Source of the DNA: CAIXLI01 sp964587125
Lineage (GTDB): Bacteria; Pseudomonadota; Alphaproteobacteria; UBA9219
DNA length: 64,000 nt
Assembly (NCBI GenBank): GCA_964587125.1
Contig: CAZPKC010000010.1
Location: 24,712-88,711 of the forward strand
Direction of reading: 5' to 3'
Part shown: positions 26,232 to 35,278 of the stretch, one piece after another
How positions within the stretch are numbered: position 1 is the first letter of the stretch
Layout: each line of letters begins with the position of its first letter
Position numbers and translations under genes: made by a program
Notes under the pieces: model-generated
The model's input: the letters and a program-made list of their open reading frames with translations, nothing else
Databases searched by the model: none
Told to the model about the DNA's origin: nothing

Positions 26232-26792
26232 ATGGCGTTCGGTTGTATGGGGCCGTTTTATAAGAGTTATGAGGGGGCATTGCGCGATATCCCCGGCTAT
26301 TCGGGGAGAATCCGGAAACTTGAATTCAATTATGGGCAGCCTACCGCCGATATAGAGAACAGGGTTGCTCCGCTTCAGGCCGTAACTATTTGGCCAGAAA
26401 TGGATTCTCCGCACGTCACCCTGTTCGGGCCGCCCGTCGAAGGAAGCACGTCCGACGAGAGAGGAATCCGCGAACCCTATATCTGGCCTCAACCGCTTCG
26501 CCCGGCGGCAAAAATTTCGTTCGACAAGATAAACGGATTTTTTCTTGAAACGGACGAAAAACGGCGGCTCATGCTTGTTTTGTCCTGTGTTGAAGATGGA
26601 CAAGACTTTTCGATCAAAATCGGGTTTTGGGCAGGGGACGAGCGCGTGGTTCAAGAATGGGCAAAGAAGACGAACGATCTTATGGGAAAAACGCTTCCCG
26701 TAAATCCTGAACCTAAACCCGCGCCCAAACCTGAAACTAAAACATCGATTTTCAAGAAGGTGAAAGATTTTTTTAAAATCCAGAACGGATAG
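26232..26792 (+). CDS. Hypothetical protein with amphipathic C-terminal helix
   Basis: 186 residues with a very strong ribosome binding site (AAAGGAGG, six bases from ATG). The bulk looks like a soluble beta-rich domain (KLEFNYGQPTADIENRV; LMLVLSCVEDGQDFSIKIGF). A Pro/Lys linker (PEPKPAPKPETK) leads to a terminal amphipathic helix IFKKVKDFFKIQNG that may touch a membrane. It is divergent from XRE regulator 1 and probably under its control. No family recognised. Confidence 0.6.
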   Translation: MAFGCMGPFYKSYEGALRDIPGYSGRIRKLEFNYGQPTADIENRVAPLQAVTIWPEMDSPHVTLFGPPVEGSTSDERGIREPYIWPQPLRPAAKISFDKINGFFLETDEKRRLMLVLSCVEDGQDFSIKIGFWAGDERVVQEWAKKTNDLMGKTLPVNPEPKPAPKPETKTSIFKKVKDFFKIQNG

Positions 26793-26852
26793 CCGTTCTG
26801 GAGTTCTCTGAGAAATAAACCGCCGAAAGTTTCCCTCCGGCGGTTTATTTTT
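26781..26852. terminator. Bidirectional terminator between gene 26232-26792 and rpsA
   Basis: AAATAAACCGCCG (from 26813) pairs with CGGCGGTTTATTT (to 26850), followed by T residues on the plus strand and preceded by A residues, so it works in both directions. Just upstream a perfect 8-bp stem CAGAACGG/CCGTTCTG (26781-26800) contains the stop codon of the hypothetical gene in its loop. Confidence 0.8.
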
Positions 26853-26869
26853 GAACCAAAGAAAAAAGC

Positions 26870-28642
26870 TTACGCCTTATCGTCCTTCTTCTGGGCCTTC
26901 TTGATAGCCGCGCCGAGGATGTCGCCTAAGCTCGCGCCCGAATCCGACGATCCGTATTCGGCCATCGCCTGTTTTTCCTCTTCGACTTCGCGCGCCTTGA
27001 TCGAAAGGCCGACTCTGTGGCTGCCCTTTTCGATGCTCGTGATCTTGGCGTCGACCTTTTCGCCGACGGCGAAGCGGTCCGCGCGTTGTTCGGAGCGGTC
27101 GCGGGCCAAGTCGCCGCGCTTGATGAAGCCGGTGAACCCGCCTGCCGCGTCGCCGAGCGTCACTTCGATGCCGTTTTCCTGAACCGCGCTGACGGTTCCG
27201 GTCACGATATCGCCCTTCTTGAAGCTCAACTGCATGCTCTCGAAGGGATCCTGCGTAAGCTGCTTGATGCCCAAACTGATGCGTTCCTTTTCGGCGTCGA
27301 TGTCCAGAACCTTGACCTCGACGGTCTGGCCCTTCTGGTACTTCTTGATCGCCTCTTCGCCGGGGATATCCCACGACAAATCGGACATATGCAGCATCCC
27401 GTCAATATCGCCGGGCAAGCCGATAAACAGGCCAAATTCGGTGATGTTGCGGATTTCGCCCGAAAGCGTGCTGCCGATGGCCGTTTTTTCCTTGAACTGC
27501 ACCCACGGATTCTCAAGGCATTGCTTGATGCCGAGGCTGATGCGCCGTTTCTGCAAATCAATGTCCAGAACGACGACTTCGACCTCCTGGCTTTGCGACA
27601 CGATCTTGCCGGGAGGAACGTTTTTCTTCGTCCACGACATTTCGGACACATGCACCAAGCCTTCGATGCCGGGCTCCAGTTCGACGAACGCGCCGTAATC
27701 GGTGATGTTCGTGACGCGTCCCTTTAATTTCAGCCCTGCGGGATACTTGGCCGTGACGCCTTCCCAAGGATCGGCCTCAAGCTGCTTCATGCCCAAGCTG
27801 ATGCGCTGGGTTTCGGCGTTGAAGCGGATGATCTGCACGTTGACCTGCTGGCCGATCTGCAAAACTTCCGACGGATGATTGATGCGCTTCCACGCGATAT
27901 CGGTGACGTGGAGAAGCCCGTCCACGCCGCCCAGATCGACAAACGCGCCGTAATCGGTGATGTTCTTGACGACGCCCGAAAGAACTTGTCCCTCTTTGAG
28001 GTTGGCGACAAGCTCGGTGCGGGCTTCGGCGCGGCTTTCTTCCAGAACGGCGCGGCGCGAAACGACAATGTTGCCTCTCGCGCGGTCCATTTTCAAAATC
28101 TGGAAAGGTTGCGGCGTGCCCATCAAAGGCGTGACGTCGCGCACGGGACGGATGTCGACCTGCGAGCCGGGCAAAAACGCCGTCGCGCCGTTGAGATCGA
28201 CCGTGAAGCCGCCCTTGACGCGCCCGAAGATGATGCCGGTGACATGCGTTTGTTTGTCGAACGATTGCTGCAAAACGACCCAGCTTTCCTCGCGCTTGGC
28301 CTTTTCGCGCGACAGAGAAGCCTCGCCGTCGCGGCCTTCCATGCGCTCCAGAAACACTTCGACAGTGTCGCCGACTTTAAGTTCCGCCGGCGTTCCGCCG
28401 AGCGCGAATTCGCGCAAAGGAACGCGGCCTTCCGATTTCAAGCCGACGTCGATAACGGCGTTTTCGCCGTCAATCGCGGTAATCTTGCCCTTGACGACGT
28501 TGCCTTCGAGACTTCCGGTCTTGCCGAAAGCCTGATCGAGCATTGCGGCAAAGCTGTCGGCGGAGGGGGTGGGGGTATCCTTGGCGGCCAAAGCGGCGGC
28601 CTTGACGTTTTCGACGTTTTTCTTCGATGCACTGCGTGCCAT
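26870..28642 (-). CDS. rpsA: 30S ribosomal protein S1
   Basis: 590 residues, six S1 RNA-binding domains, as usual in alphaproteobacteria. S1 brings mRNA to the 30S subunit and unfolds structured leaders. Repeated motifs include ITDYGAFVDLGGVDGLLHVT, ITDYGAFVELEPGIEGLVHV and ITEFGLFIGLPGDIDGMLHM. It is not directly behind cmk: 2.1 kb with a regulator gene and an AT-richer gene intervene. The leader is long and structured, with its own promoter. Confidence 0.97.
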   Translation of the reverse strand: MARSASKKNVENVKAAALAAKDTPTPSADSFAAMLDQAFGKTGSLEGNVVKGKITAIDGENAVIDVGLKSEGRVPLREFALGGTPAELKVGDTVEVFLERMEGRDGEASLSREKAKREESWVVLQQSFDKQTHVTGIIFGRVKGGFTVDLNGATAFLPGSQVDIRPVRDVTPLMGTPQPFQILKMDRARGNIVVSRRAVLEESRAEARTELVANLKEGQVLSGVVKNITDYGAFVDLGGVDGLLHVTDIAWKRINHPSEVLQIGQQVNVQIIRFNAETQRISLGMKQLEADPWEGVTAKYPAGLKLKGRVTNITDYGAFVELEPGIEGLVHVSEMSWTKKNVPPGKIVSQSQEVEVVVLDIDLQKRRISLGIKQCLENPWVQFKEKTAIGSTLSGEIRNITEFGLFIGLPGDIDGMLHMSDLSWDIPGEEAIKKYQKGQTVEVKVLDIDAEKERISLGIKQLTQDPFESMQLSFKKGDIVTGTVSAVQENGIEVTLGDAAGGFTGFIKRGDLARDRSEQRADRFAVGEKVDAKITSIEKGSHRVGLSIKAREVEEEKQAMAEYGSSDSGASLGDILGAAIKKAQKKDDKA

Positions 28643-29062
28643 TTTATTTATTTCACTTTCTTAGGGATGTCAGGAACTGTTGCAGTCGCGGTTGTGAGCG
28701 ACGCGCCTTACGCGGCGGTCACAGAGCAGTCGCAACCAAAGTAAAAATTCCTGCGCGCTTTCTCTTTTGCCCGCCTTCTTTGGCGGGGCCGTTTCGTTCC
28801 GAAGGAAAAGGTTATCGGAAAGGGCTGAAAGCAAGGCCGTTTTATCCGCTCTTTTCTCCGGTGCCGACACAACGCCAGCTATCCTCTTTCGAGAGGAGCG
28901 GCACATATAGAGCAACGGATCCGGAGATTCAAGCGCGAAAAAAACCTGTGAACAGGGCATTTGTGCGGCAAGAAGCTTTTCCTCCCCCTTGCGGGGAGGG
29001 TCAGGGAGGGGGGAGAGCGACTGGGAAAGGCGCTTGAATAGCGTGAATTAAGCCGTATGGCA
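28643..29062 (-). promoter_or_regulatory. rpsA promoter and ~255-nt structured leader; rest of the intergenic region
   Basis: On the minus strand, TTGAAT (28932-28927), 17 bp and TATATG (28909-28904) form a sigma-70 promoter, placing the start near 28897. The leader begins with GTGCCG/CGGCAC enclosing a six-bp stem (28882-28897), has a second stem CCCGCC-AAAGAA-GGCGGG, and ends with palindromic repeat copy B before the ribosome binding site. Positions 28981-29010 hold a GC-rich stem CCTCCCC/GGGGAGG typical of dispersed intergenic palindromes. No gene is visible. Confidence 0.55.
28682..28740 (+). repeat. Palindromic repeat element, copy B (in rpsA leader)
   Basis: GCAGTCGCGGTTG (28682-28694) and CAGAGCAGTCGC (28722-28733) are identical to copy A (7994-8045) and separated by the same 27 bases. 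Those 27 bases differ in sequence but again fold as a hairpin (TGA...TCA outer, CGCG/CGCG inner). GGTTG and CAACC can also pair. Conserved ends with a covarying stem mark one repeat family. Confidence 0.75.
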
Positions 29063-29704
29063 CTAAACCGGCTTCCCGATTCTCCACAGATAATTGAACT
29101 GGTTGCGGAAAGTTTCGGCCACGGCAGCGTTATGCAAAACGATAACCTGCTTCTTTTTCCACAAAACGAGCGCGAGTTTATGACCATAAAGGCAGTACGT
29201 GATTTTGCCGATCACCTCTTGCGGCACGGCGCGGTAGGCATGCCCGGGAGTCAGTACGTTCTTTTCATTTGAGATCAGCGTCCTGAGTTTAATGTTCGAC
29301 CGTTCGACCCAAGCAAGGAAATCCTTTGATGACTGAAGATACCGCGGGTCATACCACAAGGCTTCGTCGTAGGAAGACTTCAGAATCTCTCCGCCCGACT
29401 CTGAGCCTCCCCGTATGATCTGATACGTCCAATCGTTTATGAAATTTTTTCCGCTGAAACGCGTGACCTCGGCAATCTCATCGACGCGCCGCAAGCCGCC
29501 GCCGGATAAAAATTCGATACCGTGTTCTTCGAAGGCCCTTTGAATCGCCGTAAGCGTACTGTCGCGGATTTCTCCGCTTTCGCGTTCGAAATTGTTGACG
29601 GTCGCTAGCGACAGATGTGCGGCCTCGGCTAAATCGGTTTGTTGCCACTTAAGAAAGGCGCGCGCGGCACGCCCAAGCGCGGGAGTGAGTAAAATAGGCT
29701 TCAT
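29063..29704 (-). CDS. XRE-type HTH regulator with C-terminal sensor-like domain (paralogue 2)
   Basis: 213 residues, same layout as the gene at 25482-26114. N-terminal helix-turn-helix (LKWQQTDLAEAAHLSLATVN, DSTLTAIQRAFEEHGIEFLSG). The C-terminal domain has TYQIIRG, a long helical middle and ends YCLYGHKLALVLWKKKQVIV with AETFRNQFNYLWRIG, matching paralogue 1 and TrmB-like sensor domains. A palindrome touches the start codon and a TGAAAGTA word lies upstream. Confidence 0.75.
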   Translation of the reverse strand: MKPILLTPALGRAARAFLKWQQTDLAEAAHLSLATVNNFERESGEIRDSTLTAIQRAFEEHGIEFLSGGGLRRVDEIAEVTRFSGKNFINDWTYQIIRGGSESGGEILKSSYDEALWYDPRYLQSSKDFLAWVERSNIKLRTLISNEKNVLTPGHAYRAVPQEVIGKITYCLYGHKLALVLWKKKQVIVLHNAAVAETFRNQFNYLWRIGKPV

Positions 29705-29705
29705 G

Positions 29706-29729
29706 CCTAAAATATATAATATATTTAGG
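29706..29729. promoter_or_regulatory. Palindromic operator at the start of XRE regulator 2
   Basis: CCTAAA (29706-29711) and TTTAGG (29724-29729) flank a 12-bp A/T-only core containing TATAAT-like -10 sequence. The site begins two bases from the start codon of the regulator. Autorepression is the simplest reading. Confidence 0.5.
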
Positions 29730-29760
29730 TTTAAAAAGTATTTACGCGAAAGAAAATAAT

Positions 29761-29768
29761 TACTTTCA
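29761..29768 (-). promoter_or_regulatory. TGAAAGTA motif upstream of XRE regulator 2
   Basis: Minus strand reads CATGAAAGTAATTATTTTC, about 57 bases before the ATG at 29704, in the same orientation as the other copies. It could serve as a -35-proximal operator for the promoter inside the A/T palindrome. Confidence 0.4.
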
Positions 29769-29853
29769 TGTATTTCGGTTATATTTTCATCGTAAGGCGA
29801 GATGAGATTAAGGCGAGATGATATTTCGAGATTATCAACAAGGGAGATTTAAA

Positions 29854-30744
29854 ATGACTGAAGCTGAAACAATTGAACTTGTACCAATAGTTTCCTACGT
29901 GGATTATGAGCGGTTTGATTATTTAAAAGGTATGTACGACCGCAGGACATGTAAACTTGTGGACCGTGCGACTAGACGGGGAAAATACGTAGAACGCGCC
30001 ATGGAGGACGGACTATCAGAGCGGCAAGCCTTGGCGGATTATGCTGGTTTGGAAAGAATGGTTACATGGGATTTTTTAAAATCGAATAAATTAAACGGCG
30101 TGATTACCCTCTTCGATTTTTTCCTGTTCGAACATTTGCACGCAGATAAATTTGCAAAAAATTTTCTGAAAGAACTCTTTGTCAAATTCTCGATGGAACG
30201 AGGTGGAAAAACGGAAAAACAGTCCTTGATAAATTACGCTGCACTTGAAGCCGCATCAAAAAAGAACTTTTGTTACCTCTCAGCTGGCCCCATCCACCGC
30301 GATCGTTATCTGGAATGGAGACCATTTAAGGGCACAGTTTTAAGTCTCGACGTGCTTCAATATTTCGGATTCATTTCTGAATGTGAGGTAGATGAAGTTC
30401 TTAAAACGGATTTCAGAGATCACCAGCCGCGGACAATTCCAGAGGTGGTCAAAGTAGTTAAGGAGCGCAGGGGCGAGAATTTCAATCTTCCTGAACTAAC
30501 AAAACTAGGCGAAGATTATGACCGCATCCAAAAAACGCTTCCCACGAGGGAAGAGCTTGCGACCCTTTCTCTTTCAACGGATATGAAAGCGGCTGCCGAC
30601 GAATTGCTTTCCCGTACCCTAGGATTCAGCGAAAAGCAAATAATTGCATATAGGAATGCAAACGAAAACATTTCTCCGCCGGACGTTAGGTCTGAAAAAG
30701 CTCCTCCAAAAACTAGAAAGGTCGCAAGAAACGACCAGATTTAG
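29854..30744 (+). CDS. Hypothetical protein, AT-richer than its neighbours
   Basis: 296 residues from the ATG at 29854 with AGGGAG seven bases upstream; an earlier ATG at 29818 has none. Soluble, charged and mostly helical, with a basic N-terminal third (YDRRTCKLVDRATRRGKYVE) and a basic tail. Codon use is noticeably richer in A and T than in the flanking housekeeping genes, suggesting transfer. The stop overlaps the cmk stop convergently by four bases. No family recognised. Confidence 0.6.
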   Translation: MTEAETIELVPIVSYVDYERFDYLKGMYDRRTCKLVDRATRRGKYVERAMEDGLSERQALADYAGLERMVTWDFLKSNKLNGVITLFDFFLFEHLHADKFAKNFLKELFVKFSMERGGKTEKQSLINYAALEAASKKNFCYLSAGPIHRDRYLEWRPFKGTVLSLDVLQYFGFISECEVDEVLKTDFRDHQPRTIPEVVKVVKERRGENFNLPELTKLGEDYDRIQKTLPTREELATLSLSTDMKAAADELLSRTLGFSEKQIIAYRNANENISPPDVRSEKAPPKTRKVARNDQI

Positions 30745-31415
30745 CACCCGCGCCCAATAATTCCGGTCGCGATTTCGAGGGCTTTGGCAAAAGCCTGCTC
30801 GGCGTCGAGTTTTGTCGTGTCGAGCACGACGGCATCGGGAGCAGGCTTAACGGGAGCGAGGGATCGCGTCGCGTCGCGCGCGTCGCGTTCCTTCATGTCC
30901 GCAAGAACGGAGGCGTAAGTAGCATCTTGGCCGCGCGCCCGCAACTCTTTAAAACGCCGCATCGCACGCGCCTCGGCACTTGCCGTCACGAATATCTTAA
31001 CGGGAGCGTCGGGCGCAATAACCGTCCCGATATCGCGTCCGTCCAGAACCGCGCCTTTTTTGCCTTGGGGCGGCTTTTCGCAGAAATCTTTCTGGAATTT
31101 CAATAGGGCAGCGCGAACGGCGGGAAGAACGGCGACTTTGGACGCAGCCAAAGAAGCTTTATCCGAACGCAGCTCGTCGTCATTTGCGGCGCCAATAATC
31201 TGCGCCGCATCGAGCGCCAAAGCCGCTTTTTCGGCCTGCGCGGCATCGGAAGGATCGCCTCCCTTCCGCAATACGGCCAATCCCACGGCGCGGTAAAGAA
31301 GCCCCGTATCCAAATGCGCAAAGCCGAAATGCTGCGCCAACTTGCGTCCGATCGTGCCTTTGCCGGAAGCCGAAGGTCCGTCGATGGCGATAACGATAAG
31401 AAGGGGCTTTTCCAT
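30741..31415 (-). CDS. cmk: Cytidylate kinase
   Basis: 224 residues. It phosphorylates CMP and dCMP. P-loop GPSASGKGT at residues 13-21, HLDTGLLYRAVG, LDGRDIGTVIAPDA and the lid RRFKELRARG are typical. It lies six bases downstream of glmM. In most proteobacteria cmk is followed by rpsA; here an accessory segment separates them. Confidence 0.95.
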   Translation of the reverse strand: MEKPLLIVIAIDGPSASGKGTIGRKLAQHFGFAHLDTGLLYRAVGLAVLRKGGDPSDAAQAEKAALALDAAQIIGAANDDELRSDKASLAASKVAVLPAVRAALLKFQKDFCEKPPQGKKGAVLDGRDIGTVIAPDAPVKIFVTASAEARAMRRFKELRARGQDATYASVLADMKERDARDATRSLAPVKPAPDAVVLDTTKLDAEQAFAKALEIATGIIGRGC

Positions 31416-31421
31416 ATAAAT

Positions 31422-32759
31422 TTACGCGTATTTTTTCACGACTTCACAGATTTCGGTGACGAGCTCCTGCACCAATTCGCCGTCGTCGCCCTCGGCCATC
31501 ACGCGAACGAGCGGCTCCGTGCCCGATTTGCGGATGACGAACCGTCCCGCGCTTCCCAATTTCGCCTCGGCGGATTTAATGGCCTTGCGCACCGCCGGAT
31601 GCTCGAGAACGTCGCCTTCGGCGCGAACGTTGTTCAAAACCTGCGGAACGGGTTTGAAAACCGAGCAAACTTCGCTTGCCTTGCGGCCGCTTTCGCGGAT
31701 GACGGACAAAACCTGCAACGCCGCGATCAATCCGTCTCCCGTTGCGCAATAGTCGCTGAAAATGATATGGCCGGATTGCTCGCCGCCGACGTTGCAGCCT
31801 TTTTCGCGCATCGCCTCGACGACATAGCGGTCGCCGACGGGCGCGCGGTGCAAAGCGATGTGGTGCTTCGCCAAAAACCGCTCCAATCCCAAATTCGACA
31901 TGACGGTTGCCACCAACGTGTTGTTGTTGAGGAGTCCCTGCTTGGCCCACGTGCGGGCGATCAATCCCATAAGCTGGTCGCCGTCGATGCGCTTGCCGTT
32001 CTCGTCGGCCATAATCAGGCGGTCGGCGTCGCCGTCGAGGGCGATTCCCAAATCGGCCTGATGCAAAAGAACGGCTTCCTGCATCAGCTGCGGATGCGTC
32101 GCGCCGCAACGATCGTTGATATTGCGCCCGTCGGGGCTTACGGCGACGGGAATCACTTCCGCGCCCAGTTCCCATAAAACGGTCGGCGCGACCTTATAAG
32201 CGGCTCCGTTGGCGCAATCGACGACGACTTTAAGCCCGCCAAGCTTGCCATTTGAATACGTCGCCTTGGCGTATTCGACATAGCGGCCTATCGCGTCATC
32301 GAGGCGGCTCGCGCGGCCCAAAGCTTCGGGCGCGGCGTGATCGGATGCTAAATCTCCGTCCATCCGCGCTTCGATCTGCAATTCCAGTTCGTCGGACAAT
32401 TTGCCGCCGTCCGGGCCGAACAATTTGATGCCGTTGTCCTGATAGGGATTATGCGAAGCCGAAATCATCACGCCCATGTCGGCGCGCAGGCTTTTGGTCA
32501 GCATCGACACGGCAGGGGTGGGCAAAGGGCCAAGCAAAATCACGTCCATCCCTTTGGCAATGAAGCCCGCCGTCAAAGCGGGCTCGATCATATAGCCCGA
32601 AAGGCGCGTATCCTTGCCGATGACGACGCGATGCCGGTATGTGCCGCGCTTGAACAGGCCCGCAGCGGCCATAGCGACGCGCAACGCCGTTTCGGCGGTC
32701 ATCGGCTCCGCATTGGCCGTGCCGCGAATCCCATCTGTGCCGAAGTACTTCCGTGTCAT
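31422..32759 (-). CDS. glmM: Phosphoglucosamine mutase
   Basis: 445 residues. It interconverts glucosamine-6-phosphate and glucosamine-1-phosphate for UDP-GlcNAc, peptidoglycan and lipid A. FGTDGIRG at the start, phosphoserine loop ISASHNPYQDNG with Ser102, metal loop DGDADR, sugar loop GGEQSGH and phosphate loop RKSGTEPLVRV are all intact. Directly upstream of cmk. Confidence 0.97.
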   Translation of the reverse strand: MTRKYFGTDGIRGTANAEPMTAETALRVAMAAAGLFKRGTYRHRVVIGKDTRLSGYMIEPALTAGFIAKGMDVILLGPLPTPAVSMLTKSLRADMGVMISASHNPYQDNGIKLFGPDGGKLSDELELQIEARMDGDLASDHAAPEALGRASRLDDAIGRYVEYAKATYSNGKLGGLKVVVDCANGAAYKVAPTVLWELGAEVIPVAVSPDGRNINDRCGATHPQLMQEAVLLHQADLGIALDGDADRLIMADENGKRIDGDQLMGLIARTWAKQGLLNNNTLVATVMSNLGLERFLAKHHIALHRAPVGDRYVVEAMREKGCNVGGEQSGHIIFSDYCATGDGLIAALQVLSVIRESGRKASEVCSVFKPVPQVLNNVRAEGDVLEHPAVRKAIKSAEAKLGSAGRFVIRKSGTEPLVRVMAEGDDGELVQELVTEICEVVKKYA

Positions 32760-32777
32760 TTTTAAGCCTGTTTATAT

Positions 32778-34718
32778 CTATTTAACAACGCGGAACAGAA
32801 GATAGTCCGATGCTACGGGAATCTCAATCGGCTTGAGCCATGCCGGATTTTGGCCCCGTATCAGCCGTTCGATCAGGGGTTGGGAGGCGTCGATATTGGT
32901 GAAATGCAGCAACCCGTCCTTGCCCGGAAGCAGGCGCATATGGCCCAGCGAAAAATAATCGCTGCCCACATAAAGCGTCGACGCGTGACGGCAGACCATG
33001 ACCAAATCCGCGTTCCATTTCCGCGCGGCGGCGAGGGCGGGAGCGTCCTCGGCGGAGCTGAAGAAAGCGTAAGCGTCCGCATTTCCGGGCACGTTGAAAT
33101 TTCCGGCGATGATGCGATGCTTTGTTGCGAACAAAAGTTGAGGGCCCGTGTCGCCGATGTTCATGATCGTCAAAGGCTTGGCTCCCAAGCCTTCGGAATC
33201 GTTCAAGAAGGGAAGGACGTTTTCCATCGGGCAGGGCGGTGCTTTGGCGTCGGCGGGAAACAAGGCGACATCGGGATAGATCGGCATGTGATCGACAAAA
33301 GCGGGCAACAGCACGACGAACAAAGGGCCAAGCAAAACGAACGCCCCGATTTCCGCCCAGAACAACGGGCGGTCCCACAATCGTTGCCCTAATTTATCCC
33401 ATCCCGCGACAAGCAGATAAGTCAAAGGAACGAGAGAGAAAAACTCCGCGAATATTCCAACGCGCGATTGCCAGAAAAGCGTCAGCGCGAGAGTCGAAAG
33501 CAGAAAAACGCCTTGCGCGAGCCAGATCAGGCGCATTTCTTTTTCCGCGCGCTTGGCCGCAACAAGGCACACGACGAAAGCGACGAGGGGCAGAAACAAA
33601 AAACGCGAGAAAGTTATTGCGGCTGGAATCAGCGTCACGGGCATAAAGCGGTTGAAATGCAAACCGTGAATTAAAGGCTGCGCTTCGACAATGTTATTGA
33701 GCGCGGATGTCGCATCGAACGCGTCGTAGTCGGCAAAGGGGCCGCGCAAGGCGCTCGGAACAAGAGCGAAAAAAGCCCAAGCCGCCGCAAAGCCAAGAAG
33801 CGCGTAAACGGAAAGCCTTGCCGCCTTGTGATAAACCGTTTTTCCGATCCCCCACCCCGCGACAAAAATCGCGCCGGACAAAATGGCAAAAATTACGTAA
33901 ACGGGCGAAAACCACGATACGGCGAGAGAAGAAAATTCGGCGCGGGTCAAGGCGATCGGAATAAGCGCTGCGGAAAACAAAGGCAGGCAAATTCCGAAAA
34001 CCGCCGCGTTCCGCGCGACGTTTCCCGAAAGCCAAGCGGCGGCGACGCCAAGGCAGGCGATAAAGACAATCGCGCAAGGCAAGCCTTCGGCCCCGATCCA
34101 GAAGCTGCAAGAGAAAGCCAGAGCGACCAGCGCGGCGAACAAAGCGCCTTTATCGTCGCGGATGATCCGGATCAAGCTTAATAAGCCGAAACCCGCGATA
34201 AGGGCCTGAACGCCGTGATGTCCCGCGCGCCCGGGCGTATAGTTGAACAAAAGCATCGGTGCGAACAAAAGCATGACGCAGGAAAGGTTGGCGCGGTCTT
34301 CCCCGACGAAGACCTTGGCGATTGCGGGCAGAAGCGCGAGCAAAACCATAAGCCACAGCAGGGGCACGATAAACGCGGCGATAAAAACGGCGCTGGAGGC
34401 GCCAAAATGCGGGATAAAAGGTAACGCCACAAGCGCGATTGGAATGTCGATCAGGCGCGACCAATGAATGACGGTGTGCGCGCCCGGGCTCATGCGCGGA
34501 ACGGACAAATCGTACCAGCTTTGACCTTGCAGCCAGCTAATGACCTCGTTCATGCGCATGAAATCGTCGGGGTCCGCGAGGCGGTGCGTGAAAATCGGGC
34601 TCATGGGGTGCAAAGCAAAGCACAGAACGAAAAACCCGAAGACAGCAAACGGCAATGCCGCGTAAACCCGAGAAGGACGCCGGCGGTCGAGGCCTAAAAT
34701 GCGGAATAAGTTTTTCAC
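32778..34718 (-). CDS. GT-C fold membrane glycosyltransferase-like protein (STT3/PMT-like)
   Basis: 646 residues from the GTG at 34718, which overlaps the recX stop (GTGA) and has AAGGAGGAGG upstream. About 12 membrane helices follow a first large loop bearing DPDDFMRMNEVISWLQGQSW and HWSRLIDIP, the acidic motif position of GT-C enzymes that use polyprenyl-phosphate sugars. The C-terminal ~170 residues form a periplasmic domain. Acceptor unknown. The coupling with recX is probably only positional. Confidence 0.7.
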   Translation of the reverse strand: MKNLFRILGLDRRRPSRVYAALPFAVFGFFVLCFALHPMSPIFTHRLADPDDFMRMNEVISWLQGQSWYDLSVPRMSPGAHTVIHWSRLIDIPIALVALPFIPHFGASSAVFIAAFIVPLLWLMVLLALLPAIAKVFVGEDRANLSCVMLLFAPMLLFNYTPGRAGHHGVQALIAGFGLLSLIRIIRDDKGALFAALVALAFSCSFWIGAEGLPCAIVFIACLGVAAAWLSGNVARNAAVFGICLPLFSAALIPIALTRAEFSSLAVSWFSPVYVIFAILSGAIFVAGWGIGKTVYHKAARLSVYALLGFAAAWAFFALVPSALRGPFADYDAFDATSALNNIVEAQPLIHGLHFNRFMPVTLIPAAITFSRFLFLPLVAFVVCLVAAKRAEKEMRLIWLAQGVFLLSTLALTLFWQSRVGIFAEFFSLVPLTYLLVAGWDKLGQRLWDRPLFWAEIGAFVLLGPLFVVLLPAFVDHMPIYPDVALFPADAKAPPCPMENVLPFLNDSEGLGAKPLTIMNIGDTGPQLLFATKHRIIAGNFNVPGNADAYAFFSSAEDAPALAAARKWNADLVMVCRHASTLYVGSDYFSLGHMRLLPGKDGLLHFTNIDASQPLIERLIRGQNPAWLKPIEIPVASDYLLFRVVK

Positions 34719-35278
34719 GCCTCCTCCTTTTGCGTTTTTGCATCCAGCACCCGCCGCGCGATGTCGAGGGAAAACCCGGCTCTCGCCAGCGCGGCAAGGT
34801 CTTTGCGGCGGATATCTTTGTCGGCGGGAATTTTGCGGAACGGACCCATTTTGCGCCGCCGCATAAGAGCCCAAACGGCGGCTACTTCCGCTTCTTCCGG
34901 CCCGAATTCTTCCGCGTTTTTCTCGAGCGCCGACGCCACAATCGCACGGCTGATACCCCTTAAGCCAAGTTTTTGTGCGATAAGCCGACGCGACCGTCCC
35001 TGCCTGCGCAGGCTATTGACTTGCGTTTCGGCAAAGGCCGCGTCGTTAAGGACACCGTTTTTTCTATATTTTTCAATAAGTTGTCCGATAACCCCACGCA
35101 GTTCGCGCAAAAGTTCCGCATCGGCTGAAAAACCCGGATTTTGCATTGCCGCACGGCGCAGGCGATTCTCCAGAACGCGCCGCAACGAAGCTTCGGAGGC
35201 GGCATAGCGTCCGAGATATTGCAAAGCAACATTTGCAAGGCTTTGAGCGGTCGGAATTTTGCGCGTTTTCGGTTTCAT
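34715..35278 (-). CDS. recX: Regulatory protein RecX
   Basis: 187 residues made of RecX three-helix repeats: ALQYLGRYAASEASLRRVLE, GVLNDAAFAETQVNSLRRQG and KLGLRGISRAIVASAL. RecX caps or blocks RecA filaments. recA is not nearby. The stop overlaps the start of the GT-C gene. Confidence 0.88.
   Translation of the reverse strand: MKPKTRKIPTAQSLANVALQYLGRYAASEASLRRVLENRLRRAAMQNPGFSADAELLRELRGVIGQLIEKYRKNGVLNDAAFAETQVNSLRRQGRSRRLIAQKLGLRGISRAIVASALEKNAEEFGPEEAEVAAVWALMRRRKMGPFRKIPADKDIRRKDLAALARAGFSLDIARRVLDAKTQKEEA

Noticed and set aside
28981..29010. GC-rich stem as terminator for the second XRE regulator
   Set aside because: On the minus strand the stem is followed by A and not T residues; it looks like a dispersed intergenic palindrome.
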